A stretch of DNA of 44,837 bases, taken from positions 1 through 44,837 of the forward strand of contig JANXVH010000108.1 in the NCBI GenBank assembly GCA_025351765.1. Reading direction: 5' to 3'. Within the stretch, counting starts at the first letter, position 1; each line of letters starts with the position of its first letter. Source of the DNA: Pedobacter sp. Its GTDB lineage: Bacteria; Bacteroidota; Bacteroidia; Sphingobacteriales; Sphingobacteriaceae. This document shows positions 21,005 through 29,009 of this stretch, piece after piece. The notes beneath the pieces are model-generated. The model saw only the letters and a list, made by a program, of their open reading frames with translations, had not been told where the DNA came from and ran no database searches. The position numbers and the translations under genes were made by a program.

Positions 21005-22428
21005 TTTCCAACTGGCGAAAAATTTACACCATTGATATTAACCCTTGTTTTGGGTAATAAATTTATAATGCGCCTGGCTTCCGCTTGCGTTATCGTACCC
21101 TTTAAGTTTAAAGCTTCAATGTTTATCTTTCCCATCTCTTCAGGTATCAAAATATCCCCCATAAAATCCAGACTCAAAGTCTTAATGTTCGTAAGCCCTA
21201 ATATTTCTTTTGGAATAGTATTCACCCTGATATGAATTCCCCCAAAAACACCATCTTTATCTTTTAGCTGTTCCACAAGGTGTGGATAAAACTTTGGATC
21301 TTTTTTTCTAACCATCCAACCTATTTGTGGTTTTAGGGCAAACGTTTTCTCATCCTGCGTTAAGCCTGTAAAACCTGCCCAAACCTCTAAAGGAGTGGTA
21401 ATGGTTTCGCCACTGGAAGTTACGTCATTGTATACAACATCAACCTTAACCATTTCGCTAGGTAAATTGCTTGCATTATTAAATCCCCTAAAATTGCTTC
21501 TTGTACCATTTTCATAATATGGATAAAGTTTAACTATCCATCCGTCTATTAACTCTCTTGCGCCATATTGTTTAATAGAATGATATTTGAACATGTTACG
21601 CCAAAAATCTTTGTCAACCTTCCCATTAGATGCATTTAAAAATTCTTTAAGTATTGGGTTGATCTCGTCAATCCACCAGCCCAGCTCATATTTTTTCAGG
21701 TAGTGGGCCTTATCTAAAACCTTTTGCCAATCGGCAGGTGTCCCTTCTATAGTAATTTCAGGTATTCCGCATGACGTGTATATCATCACATAGTCGAAAA
21801 AAGGTTTAACAGCCTCCATCAATGTAATTTGTGATGTCGCTTGGGTGGTAGAGGTGGTAGTACTAAAGTCGGCCGTCATTGCCTTTGTCAAATCAGCTCC
21901 TGCAGTTGCAGCAATCTGGCTGGTAAAGGCAGGAAAAACATCTTTTTCCCATGGAGCGTTGGGATCATCCAAGCGAATACTCTGGCTGTTTAGCACCAGA
22001 CTTGCTTTGCCTTCGTGGCTTACAAAATACTTGCGTAATTTTTCCGCATTATTATTTACGTGCCTTGCAAATCCCTGTTCAATTAATAGCCATACCATAT
22101 CTGGCGATAAAACAAAAGGCCTGTGGTTGGCGTAAGCCTGGTACATTCCAGTAAAGAAAGCATGGTCACCAAAGTTGACCAGCTTTTCCGGCCCTTTGCT
22201 TTGCGCAATAATTTGACATAAATCTACCTTATTTTCCAGCGCTTTCTTTCTTATAGGATATTCAATCTGATTCAGGATAAGATCATTATAAATATCTGTG
22301 TAGCTACTTAATTTAAGAAGTTCTTTGGGCTTCTCCAGGTCTTCAACTTTAAATGTAATACCTTTCTGAGCTTGCATTGCTAAAGGAATAGTTAGAAAGC
22401 TGATGATGAACAAGAGTGCTTTTTTCAT
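21001..22428 (-). CDS. Secreted DUF4419 domain protein
   Basis: The 475-residue protein has a signal peptide (residues 1-20, MKKALLFIISFLTIPLAMQA) followed by a DUF4419-type domain over most of its length. Recognisable parts are NHRPFVLSPDMVWLLIEQG, FSTTTSTTQATSQITLMEAV, YTSCGIPEITIEGTPADW and ELGWWIDEINPILKEF. The function of DUF4419 is unknown; the export signal places it in the periplasm or outside. A C-terminal stretch (about 400-475) reads like a short leucine-rich or beta segment. The stop codon lies inside the T tract of the gyrB terminator, so no separate terminator was found. It is a single-gene unit. Confidence 0.85.
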   Translation of the reverse strand: MKKALLFIISFLTIPLAMQAQKGITFKVEDLEKPKELLKLSSYTDIYNDLILNQIEYPIRKKALENKVDLCQIIAQSKGPEKLVNFGDHAFFTGMYQAYANHRPFVLSPDMVWLLIEQGFARHVNNNAEKLRKYFVSHEGKASLVLNSQSIRLDDPNAPWEKDVFPAFTSQIAATAGADLTKAMTADFSTTTSTTQATSQITLMEAVKPFFDYVMIYTSCGIPEITIEGTPADWQKVLDKAHYLKKYELGWWIDEINPILKEFLNASNGKVDKDFWRNMFKYHSIKQYGARELIDGWIVKLYPYYENGTRSNFRGFNNASNLPSEMVKVDVVYNDVTSSGETITTPLEVWAGFTGLTQDEKTFALKPQIGWMVRKKDPKFYPHLVEQLKDKDGVFGGIHIRVNTIPKEILGLTNIKTLSLDFMGDILIPEEMGKINIEALNLKGTITQAEARRIINLLPKTRVNINGVNFSPVGK

Positions 22429-22509
22429 GGGGTGTTATTTGGTTAGACTATGTTAGCGGATGACTAACAGGTAGTTGCTGCTCATTATAAAGTTATATAA
22501 AAATAATAA

Positions 22510-23115
22510 CTAATGCATATTCTTGGCGACTTCTTCAGCCATCGGATCGTATCTTTGTTCCAAGTTTTTGATGATCGCATCGCGATTTTCCTGTGGATGA
22601 TTTTGGCTCAATTTAAAGACATGCTTTAATTCGATTACTTTCAACTCAAATCCAGTTATTGCCTGTAGGTTTTTTTGAATATAGGTTTCATCCATCTTAT
22701 GAAAAGCAGCTGGACTGCTTGCCGGATCTTCATATTGATTAGTTAATTTTTTAACCACCTCGTAGGTTTCTTCAGGAGTAAACATTCTAATTTCTCCTTT
22801 GGCCTGTACGGTCATATAATTCCAGGTTGACGCAGATCTAGGATCTTTGTAAACAGATGCGCTTACATAAGTATGCGGACCCTGAAACATCGCCATCACT
22901 TTAGCGTATTTTGAATAGGCATTAAAATGATCTGTCTTCGTCATCACATGGCCTACAATATAAATTGTATCCTCTCTTATGTGAATTTGTACGGGTACTT
23001 GTGTAGCTACAGGGAATGATCCATCAAAGCCAATCAGCGTTATAAATGGATTTTTGTGCATAAAATCTAAAACATCCTGCTGGCTTTCTTTAGTAAAGTA
23101 GGGTGGTTGGTACAT
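22510..23115 (-). CDS. PaiB-family FMN-binding protein (putative negative regulator)
   Basis: The 201-residue protein matches the PaiB family, named after a Bacillus subtilis repressor of sporulation and protease genes. It starts MYQPPYFTKESQQDVLDFM, continues with a split-barrel flavin-binding region (ITLIGFDGSFPVATQVPV), then the family-typical MAMFQGPHTYVSASVYKDP and STWNYMTVQAKG. It ends with a region (QNLQAITGFELKVIELKHVFKLSQN-like) used to define the family. Members bind FMN or heme-like ligands, and whether this one binds DNA is unknown. It starts 3 bases after the small HExxH protein gene, so the two are co-transcribed. Confidence 0.88.
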   Translation of the reverse strand: MYQPPYFTKESQQDVLDFMHKNPFITLIGFDGSFPVATQVPVQIHIREDTIYIVGHVMTKTDHFNAYSKYAKVMAMFQGPHTYVSASVYKDPRSASTWNYMTVQAKGEIRMFTPEETYEVVKKLTNQYEDPASSPAAFHKMDETYIQKNLQAITGFELKVIELKHVFKLSQNHPQENRDAIIKNLEQRYDPMAEEVAKNMH

Positions 23116-23118
23116 ATA

Positions 23119-23442
23119 TCAATCGGTAATTAACCATGTATAAGGTTTTCTGTTCGTCAAGTAGTTTGAATCATTGTCGTTTTCATACGCTTCCTTTTCA
23201 AAACAAATGTTGAGGTAAGCCATATGATGGTCTTGCAATTTAATCAAATTCACCAGGTAGTGCAGTCCATAAATCAAGTAAAAGAAAATGAATAGTAGTT
23301 CTACCTGTTGCTTAAAGTGTATGGTTTCATGCCTTATAATTCTTACATCAGCACTTAAAGAGCCATTCTTAAAAAGCATAAACGGATAAATTGCCATTGC
23401 CTGGGCAGGCAGTCCTGGGTATACAATTTTCCAGTATTTCAT
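23119..23442 (-). CDS. Small membrane protein with HExxH metalloprotease-like motif
   Basis: I do not recognise a named family. The 107-residue protein has HETIH at residues 38-42, one hydrophobic segment at about 48-66 (ELLFIFFYLIYGLHYLVNL), and FEKEAYEND at 81-89. An HExxH helix followed by a Glu (E84) resembles the zinc-ligand arrangement of gluzincin metallopeptidases, packed into a very short protein. There is no signal peptide. It precedes the PaiB-like gene by 3 bases on the same strand. Catalytic activity is inferred from the motif only, and the protein could instead be a membrane-bound metal-binding factor. Confidence 0.7.
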   Translation of the reverse strand: MKYWKIVYPGLPAQAMAIYPFMLFKNGSLSADVRIIRHETIHFKQQVELLFIFFYLIYGLHYLVNLIKLQDHHMAYLNICFEKEAYENDNDSNYLTNRKPYTWLITD

Positions 23443-23619
23443 TTGTAATTATTATCAGAAGGTCTCATCCTCATCTAAAACCTGACCGTTTAATCTGCTA
23501 TTGAAGGTTCATTTTCTGCTGATAGGGTTAGCTTATTGTCTATTTCTTGTTGGTTTTCTTCGTTCTCCATAATAATAACAACTAATTTTGGGTATAAAAC
23601 AAACTATCCACTGTTTGGT

Positions 23620-24858
23620 TTAAGCTACTTTCGATCGCTTCATCAGTCTAACAAATAACAACATTACTACCATTGAAAGGATAATTAATACCAGGTAACT
23701 ATAGCTTAAGTTAGCTTCATTTTTTGCTGGTATAAAATAGATGATGCTATAGCTCAACAGGGAAACAATTACATAATTAATACCGCCCGTTAATCCTCCA
23801 GCAATACCTGCATTTGTTGGAAACCTACTCAGGCAAAAGGTGAAAAAGCTGTTAAAAGTGTAACCCGATGTGGCGTGTATTACAAATGCAAAGCAGATCA
23901 TCGAAAATAAAGTAGATACATAGGCCGAGCTAATTAACATGATAACTCCAAAGGTAAACTGAGTCACCAAATTTATCCATAGCTTTTTGTTAAATGGTTT
24001 ATCTATGGTCAATTTCCCCGTAAGCCCCCCAATCATTACCGCAACTCCCAAAATTAATGAACTGTATCCCGCTATCACTGGATTTAAACCTAGCTGGTGC
24101 TCTATTATAAAAGGGCCGGTCATATTATAGATCATCACCATTGCGTAGGATAAGCCCAACATAACTATTCCCAGGGTAAAATTTGCCGTTTTAATCATTC
24201 CAGAGTATACCAGCCCAATAGTCTTAATATTAAAAGCCATTTTTTGTCTAATGGTTTCCCCACTAAAAAGTAATTCAAGGATCAGTATTACCACTGCAAA
24301 GCCCGTCAGGAAGTAAAAATTAGATTGCCAGCCAAAATAAGTTTGCAAGTAACCTCCGGCAAAAGGAGCAATGATAGGAGCGGTTGCCCATATCACAGAG
24401 AACATACTCAAATAGTTTTTTAGTTGATCGCCACTAAAAACATCCACAAAATAGGCTCGTTTGGATACCACAATCGCTCCAACAGTAATTCCATGAACTA
24501 TCCTCATGGTATAGATCAGGTAAATATTTCCTGTATTAGCCACAACTATGCTTGCCAGCGCAAATACCATCAAACTGATAAGGTTAATGCGATATCTTCC
24601 AAAGCTATCAAGCAGGCTGCCAACAAATAGCTGAGCTACACCGTAGCTGATCAGGAATAATGTTAAGGTAAGCTGAACTTGTATTTCTGTAGCGTTTAGC
24701 TTTGATGCCATGGTGGGCAACGAGGGAATATAAATATCTGTTGCGAAACCAGAAAGGGGTATCAATGCAAAGGCAAGTACGGTAGCAATTCCCTGGTTTT
24801 CTTTTTTTAGTGGTTTGGTAAAGATCAAATCAAAATTATTAGCGCCCAAAGTTAGCAT
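23620..24858 (-). CDS. MFS drug-efflux transporter, Bcr/CflA type
   Basis: The 412-residue protein has about 12 predicted membrane helices and belongs to the DHA1 drug:proton antiporters. The N-terminal segment LIPLSGFATDIYIPSLPTMA contains the D-x-Y-x-P-x-x-P pattern typical of Bcr/CflA proteins. The loop 2-3 signature appears as GSLLDSFGRYRINL. Members export bicyclomycin, chloramphenicol, sulfonamides or metabolites; the substrate here is unknown. It is divergent from the DUF2867 gene at 24928 with a 69-base gap. The start could be internal, since about 20 residues precede the first helix. Confidence 0.9.
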   Translation of the reverse strand: MLTLGANNFDLIFTKPLKKENQGIATVLAFALIPLSGFATDIYIPSLPTMASKLNATEIQVQLTLTLFLISYGVAQLFVGSLLDSFGRYRINLISLMVFALASIVVANTGNIYLIYTMRIVHGITVGAIVVSKRAYFVDVFSGDQLKNYLSMFSVIWATAPIIAPFAGGYLQTYFGWQSNFYFLTGFAVVILILELLFSGETIRQKMAFNIKTIGLVYSGMIKTANFTLGIVMLGLSYAMVMIYNMTGPFIIEHQLGLNPVIAGYSSLILGVAVMIGGLTGKLTIDKPFNKKLWINLVTQFTFGVIMLISSAYVSTLFSMICFAFVIHATSGYTFNSFFTFCLSRFPTNAGIAGGLTGGINYVIVSLLSYSIIYFIPAKNEANLSYSYLVLIILSMVVMLLFVRLMKRSKVA

Positions 24859-24927
24859 TATCCTTATCGGTCATGGCTAATAACTAAATCAAAAAGGTAA
24901 TTTTACTGTTATTGTATAAAACAAGGG

Positions 24928-26352
24928 ATGAGAATTTTACTTACCGGTGCAACAGGGTACATCGCACAGCGACTACTTCCAGTGTTGCTCGAAAATGGGC
25001 ATACGGTAGTTTGTTGCGCAAGAGAGAAACAACGGTTTGATCAACAAAAATATAAGGATTATCCTTTGGAAATCATCGAGGTCGATTTTTTGGAAAAATC
25101 AACGCTAGATAGAATTCCTGAAGATATTGACGTAGCATATTATCTCTTGCATTCAATGTCGGGCGGAGAGAAAGACTTCTCCAAGTTAGAAAAAAAAACT
25201 GCAGAAAACTTTAAGTTGAGGCTGGAAAAAACTAGCGTCAGGCAAGTTATTTTCCTCAGCGGTATTGTAAACAGCAAAGAGCTTTCACAGCATTTAAGTT
25301 CCAGGCAGCATGTCCAGGAAACACTGCAATCATCTAAATATTCTTTAACTACACTAAAAGCGGGGATCATTGTAGGTTCTGGTAGCGCAAGTTTTGAAAT
25401 TATTCGAGATTTGGTAGAGAAATTACCTATAATGATAGCACCTAAATGGCTCAATACTAAATGCCAACCAATTGCAATAAGAGATGTACTTAAATTTTTA
25501 GATGGTGTAAGGTTAAAGGAGTTTACTTTTAATAGAGCCTACGATATTGGAGGGTCAGAAGTACTCACTTATAAAGAAATGTTGATGCGTTTTGCAAAGG
25601 CACGAAAACTGAAACGTAAAATATTTGTGGTTCCTGTAATGACACCGAAACTTTCCTCTTACTGGCTTTATTTTGTTACCTCTATTTCTTATTCCCTTGC
25701 CAGCAATCTAGTCGAAAGTATGAAAGTAGACGTTGTTGCAGAGCCGAATGATTTAAGTCAAAAGCTAAATATAACTCCGCTTACTTATCAGGAAGCCATT
25801 CAATTGGCTTTCGGGAAGATAGAGCAAAATCAAGTTGTTTCCAGCTGGCGCGACGCCATGAATACTGACATTTACGGTAAGGGGCTTTCTAACCTAGTTG
25901 AAGTGCCAGAAGCGGGTTGTTTTAAAGACAAGCGTAATGCCAAGGTTAAAAATGTAGATAAAGTACTTGAAAACATCTGGTCAATTGGTGGTGAAAAGGG
26001 TTGGTATTATGCAGACTGGCTCTGGAGCTTGCGTGGGTTTTTAGATAAGGTATTCGGTGGTGTGGGCTTGCAGCGCGGCCGTACAAGTATTAACCAGCTG
26101 TTCCCAGGCAGCGTTATCGACTTCTGGAGGGTAATCCTGGCAGATAAAAAGGAACGCAGATTGTTGTTATATGCAGAGATGAAGCTGCCCGGCGAAGCAT
26201 GGCTGGAATTCAGAATTGACGATAAAAATGTATTCCATCAAACGGCTACTTTTAGGCCAGTTGGGATTTCAGGCAGGCTCTATTGGTATGCTGTACTTCC
26301 TTTTCACGCCTTTATTTTTAAAGGAATGATGAATAAGATCATTTCAGTATAA
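24928..26352 (+). CDS. NAD(P)-binding SDR protein with DUF2867 domain
   Basis: The 474-residue protein has an N-terminal Rossmann domain with the glycine motif GATGYIAQ at residues 7-14 and the atypical-SDR segment DVAYYLLHSMSGG. A DUF2867 domain occupies roughly residues 320-470, with WSIGGEKGWYYADWLWSLRGFLDKVFGGVGL and GRLYWYAVLPFHAFIFKGMM-type sequences. This two-domain layout is widespread in bacteria and its substrate is unknown; the usual catalytic Tyr-x-x-x-Lys of classical SDRs is not obvious. The gene is followed 31 bases later by a secreted thioredoxin-fold gene on the same strand. Confidence 0.87.
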   Translation: MRILLTGATGYIAQRLLPVLLENGHTVVCCAREKQRFDQQKYKDYPLEIIEVDFLEKSTLDRIPEDIDVAYYLLHSMSGGEKDFSKLEKKTAENFKLRLEKTSVRQVIFLSGIVNSKELSQHLSSRQHVQETLQSSKYSLTTLKAGIIVGSGSASFEIIRDLVEKLPIMIAPKWLNTKCQPIAIRDVLKFLDGVRLKEFTFNRAYDIGGSEVLTYKEMLMRFAKARKLKRKIFVVPVMTPKLSSYWLYFVTSISYSLASNLVESMKVDVVAEPNDLSQKLNITPLTYQEAIQLAFGKIEQNQVVSSWRDAMNTDIYGKGLSNLVEVPEAGCFKDKRNAKVKNVDKVLENIWSIGGEKGWYYADWLWSLRGFLDKVFGGVGLQRGRTSINQLFPGSVIDFWRVILADKKERRLLLYAEMKLPGEAWLEFRIDDKNVFHQTATFRPVGISGRLYWYAVLPFHAFIFKGMMNKIISV

Positions 26353-26407
26353 AGATCATACCTTTATTTCTACAAGTTTTGCTATGAACAGTTACGGAGA
26401 AGGGATT

Positions 26408-26944
26408 ATGAGACATTTAAACAAATATAAGGGTCTGGCAATATGCCTTATATTTTTATTGATAACTGGTATTTCAACTGCACAGGAATCAGATAAGAAA
26501 AAAATTGATGCGACCCAAACAATTGTAAATGACATTCAGCTTTCTGACACGGATCCCTTAGCCAGTATCTTACAAAAACATAAGGGTAAAGTTGTCTATG
26601 TTGATGTTTGGGCTACCTGGTGTCTTCCATGTTTATTTGAAATGCCTAATTCTAGGAAACTTAGAGAAAAACTTGCTGGTAAAAATGTGGTTTTCGTATA
26701 CCTATGTATCAATTCCGATGATGAGAAAAGATGGAAAAAGCTAATCACATCCAAACGTATTGCTGGCGATAACTACTTGGTATCAGCTGTGCAATCGTCT
26801 GCTTTGATACAAAAATACGGTATCAAAGGAATCCCAAGGTACATGCTTTTTGATCAGTATGGCGATGTTGTAAGCGAAGACGCTAAAAGACCAGGCGAGC
26901 CTATTGTTCTGAAAACCATTCAGGAATTGCTGGAAAGGAAATAA
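26408..26944 (+). CDS. Secreted TlpA-like thioredoxin-fold protein
   Basis: The 178-residue protein has a signal peptide (residues 1-25, ending STAQ) and a thioredoxin fold with the active-site motif WCLPC (C72 and C75) in VDVWATWCLPC. The cis-proline loop is GIKGIPRYMLFDQYG. It is probably a periplasmic thiol-disulfide reductase of the TlpA/ResA group. I prefer ATG 26408 because it puts a basic N-terminus directly before the hydrophobic core; ATG 26384 would add eight residues with no signal character. It is on the same strand as the DUF2867 gene and ends at a terminator shared with the convergent Gfo/Idh/MocA gene. Confidence 0.88.
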   Translation: MRHLNKYKGLAICLIFLLITGISTAQESDKKKIDATQTIVNDIQLSDTDPLASILQKHKGKVVYVDVWATWCLPCLFEMPNSRKLREKLAGKNVVFVYLCINSDDEKRWKKLITSKRIAGDNYLVSAVQSSALIQKYGIKGIPRYMLFDQYGDVVSEDAKRPGEPIVLKTIQELLERK

Positions 26945-26952
26945 AATAAAAC

Positions 26953-26984
26953 GGCTAAGCTGAGTCAATTGCTTAGCCATTTTT
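26953..26984. terminator. Terminator between TlpA-like and Gfo/Idh/MocA genes
   Basis: GGCTAAGC (26953-26960) pairs with GCTTAGCC (26971-26978) and is followed by a T run on the plus strand (26980-26984). It lies between convergent genes and may act in both directions. Confidence 0.8.
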
Positions 26985-27006
26985 ATGAATAGTTTTGTTT
27001 TGAAGG

Positions 27007-28116
27007 TTAAGCCAGTGTAAACGCTGGTAGGTCAATTTTTTTACCCCCATCCATTGCAGATTCGTGCGCAAGTATACCAACACAGGTAATATTAGCAGAC
27101 TGTCTTGCATTTGGAAAAGGTTCCCTTTTATCAACCAATGCTGAAAGAAATTCATGCACTAAGTGAGGGTGGGAGCCGCCATGACCAGATCCCTGGATAA
27201 AAGAAAGGTGCTGATTGCTGTCGGAGTCATATACACCCCCAGTAGTGAAGTTCTGGATTTCCTCTGGCAGTAGATGTGCATAATCTGGTATGGTTACCTT
27301 CTGAGGAGTTTCACCCGTATGGATCACAGATTCTTCATGTTCTACCAGCGTCCATTCAAATGTTTTCTTAGAACCGTATACATCAAAGCTTTCTCTGTAC
27401 TGGCGGGCTGTGTTAAAGAGTGATCTCGTTACTTCTGCAGCCAAGTCAGAATCTTTAAATTTAATATGGCAGCTTTCAACCGCAAATGGCGATCCGTATT
27501 TTTCAATTAATGTGGCGTCAATGGTACCAGATCCAAAACAAGAAACATATTCTGCATCCGCTTTTGCAAGGGCTAATACCGGTCCTACACAATGTGTTGC
27601 ATAGTGCATTGGAGGTAAACCCTCCCAATACCCAGGCCATCCCGCCATTTCCTGTTGATGTGATGCACGCAGGAATTGCAGCTTGCCCATTTCACCACTT
27701 TCATACAATTCTTTAACAAATAAGAATTCCCTGCTGTAAATTACGGTTTCCATCATCATGTAAGTAAGCCCGGTTTCTTTCACGGCCTCTACAATTTGCC
27801 GGCATTCTTCTACTGTAGTAGCCATAGGAACTGTACAGGCTACATGTTTTCCTGCCCTTAAAGCTTTTATAGACTGCGCTGCATGGTTTTGTATCGGCGT
27901 GTTAATATGTACAGCATCCACGCCGGGATCTTTTAATAACTCATCATAATCTGTATAGCGTTTTTCAATTCCAAAGGCATCACCAATTGCATTTAGCTTT
28001 TCCGCATCCCTCTGGCATATCGCATACATATTTGCATTCGGGTGGCGCTGATAAATTGGAATAAATTCTGCCCCAAATCCCAGCCCTGTTATAGCTATGT
28101 TGATCTTCTGCTTCAT
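27007..28116 (-). CDS. Gfo/Idh/MocA family protein lacking the EKP motif
   Basis: The 369-residue protein has an N-terminal NAD-binding Rossmann domain (GLGFGAEF at residues 11-18) and the C-terminal Gfo/Idh/MocA domain. In most members the segment after AGKHV reads EKP, with the Lys contributing to catalysis; here it is TVP (95-97). The sequence PPMHYATHCVGPV around 168-180 resembles the TH..GP region of GH109-type NAD-dependent glycosidases. It may therefore be a non-canonical dehydrogenase or an NAD-dependent glycosidase acting on a sugar. It is the last gene of a four-gene operon, 30 bases after the isomerase gene. There is no signal peptide. Confidence 0.88.
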   Translation of the reverse strand: MKQKINIAITGLGFGAEFIPIYQRHPNANMYAICQRDAEKLNAIGDAFGIEKRYTDYDELLKDPGVDAVHINTPIQNHAAQSIKALRAGKHVACTVPMATTVEECRQIVEAVKETGLTYMMMETVIYSREFLFVKELYESGEMGKLQFLRASHQQEMAGWPGYWEGLPPMHYATHCVGPVLALAKADAEYVSCFGSGTIDATLIEKYGSPFAVESCHIKFKDSDLAAEVTRSLFNTARQYRESFDVYGSKKTFEWTLVEHEESVIHTGETPQKVTIPDYAHLLPEEIQNFTTGGVYDSDSNQHLSFIQGSGHGGSHPHLVHEFLSALVDKREPFPNARQSANITCVGILAHESAMDGGKKIDLPAFTLA

Positions 28117-28146
28117 AGTGTGAATTCGATTTTTGTTGTAATTATT

Positions 28147-29007
28147 TTATTTGAAATGTGATTTTAAAAAATGGAGTCCTTCAGTTGCAAACTCATCCTG
28201 GCTTGCAGCAAAAGGATGCCAGATACAAACTGCTCCTGCCAGTTCTTTGTTTTCTGGCGTAAAGCTCTCAATTGCAACTATTCCTTTATAGTTAATAGAA
28301 TTCAGGCCTTCGCTAAAGGCTTCCCACCTGGTCTGCCCTGTTCCCGGCGTACCCCTATAATTTTCAGAAACCTGTAAGTGGTATAACTTACTACCACATA
28401 GTCTAATCGCCGCTGCAATGTCCTGTTCTTCAATATTCATATGAAAACCGTCCAGTAATATTCCTGCTGCTGGATGATCTATATCTTTTACCAATCTAAC
28501 CACATCAGCGGCAGTATTAATCAGGTCAGACTCAAAACGGTTTAATGGCTCAATCGCAAGTTTTATGCCTCTTGTCTGTGCCATGTTACATGCTATTCTC
28601 AAGTTTGAAACTGCCAATCCCCATTCTCTTTTTCTTTGTTCCACGCTAACCATCCTGGCTTTTCCTACAGCAGAGTACATCGGGCCTGCAAAAAAGGGAA
28701 TGTTCCAAAGAACACATAAGTCTAGGCACGCCTCAATGTAGTTAAAGCAATTTTGATGTATTGCCGGATCTTCGTGTGTTAAATCACGAGTAGGTCCAAA
28801 TGCTCCACAAATCACTGCTTTCAATCCGTATTTTTCCAGGCCTTTTTTCACCGCTTCACCATCAATCAGATCAGGGTCTTCTACCGCAATCTCCACGGCA
28901 TCAAAGCCCATTGCCGCTATTTTTGGGAATAGCTCTTCTACACTGGATGTCTGGAAAGGAGAGGTCCATAACCAGGTGCTTACTCCAAAAGTAATTTCAG
29001 CTGCCAT
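28147..29007 (-). CDS. Sugar isomerase/epimerase, tagatose/psicose 3-epimerase-like
   Basis: The 286-residue protein is an AP-endonuclease-2-like TIM barrel (COG1082 group). Likely metal ligands are E153 in AIEPLNRFES, D186 in LLDGFHMNIEE, H210 in LYHLQVSENYRG, and E247 in VAIESF. Three of these fall one residue from the published ligands of tagatose 3-epimerase (E152, D185, E246), which supports a ketose or keto-sugar 3-epimerase-like role. The His assignment is less certain because the family's second His is replaced by Gln at 212. It starts 2 bases after the MFS gene and precedes the Gfo/Idh/MocA gene by 30 bases. Confidence 0.87.
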   Translation of the reverse strand: MAAEITFGVSTWLWTSPFQTSSVEELFPKIAAMGFDAVEIAVEDPDLIDGEAVKKGLEKYGLKAVICGAFGPTRDLTHEDPAIHQNCFNYIEACLDLCVLWNIPFFAGPMYSAVGKARMVSVEQRKREWGLAVSNLRIACNMAQTRGIKLAIEPLNRFESDLINTAADVVRLVKDIDHPAAGILLDGFHMNIEEQDIAAAIRLCGSKLYHLQVSENYRGTPGTGQTRWEAFSEGLNSINYKGIVAIESFTPENKELAGAVCIWHPFAASQDEFATEGLHFLKSHFK

Positions 29008-29009
29008 GT

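Noticed and set aside
23490..23570. 26-codon minus-strand frame (MENEENQQEIDNKLTLSAEN and six more residues)
   Set aside because: Very short and acidic with no promoter or family support; it may be chance in a 177-base gap between the MFS and HExxH genes.
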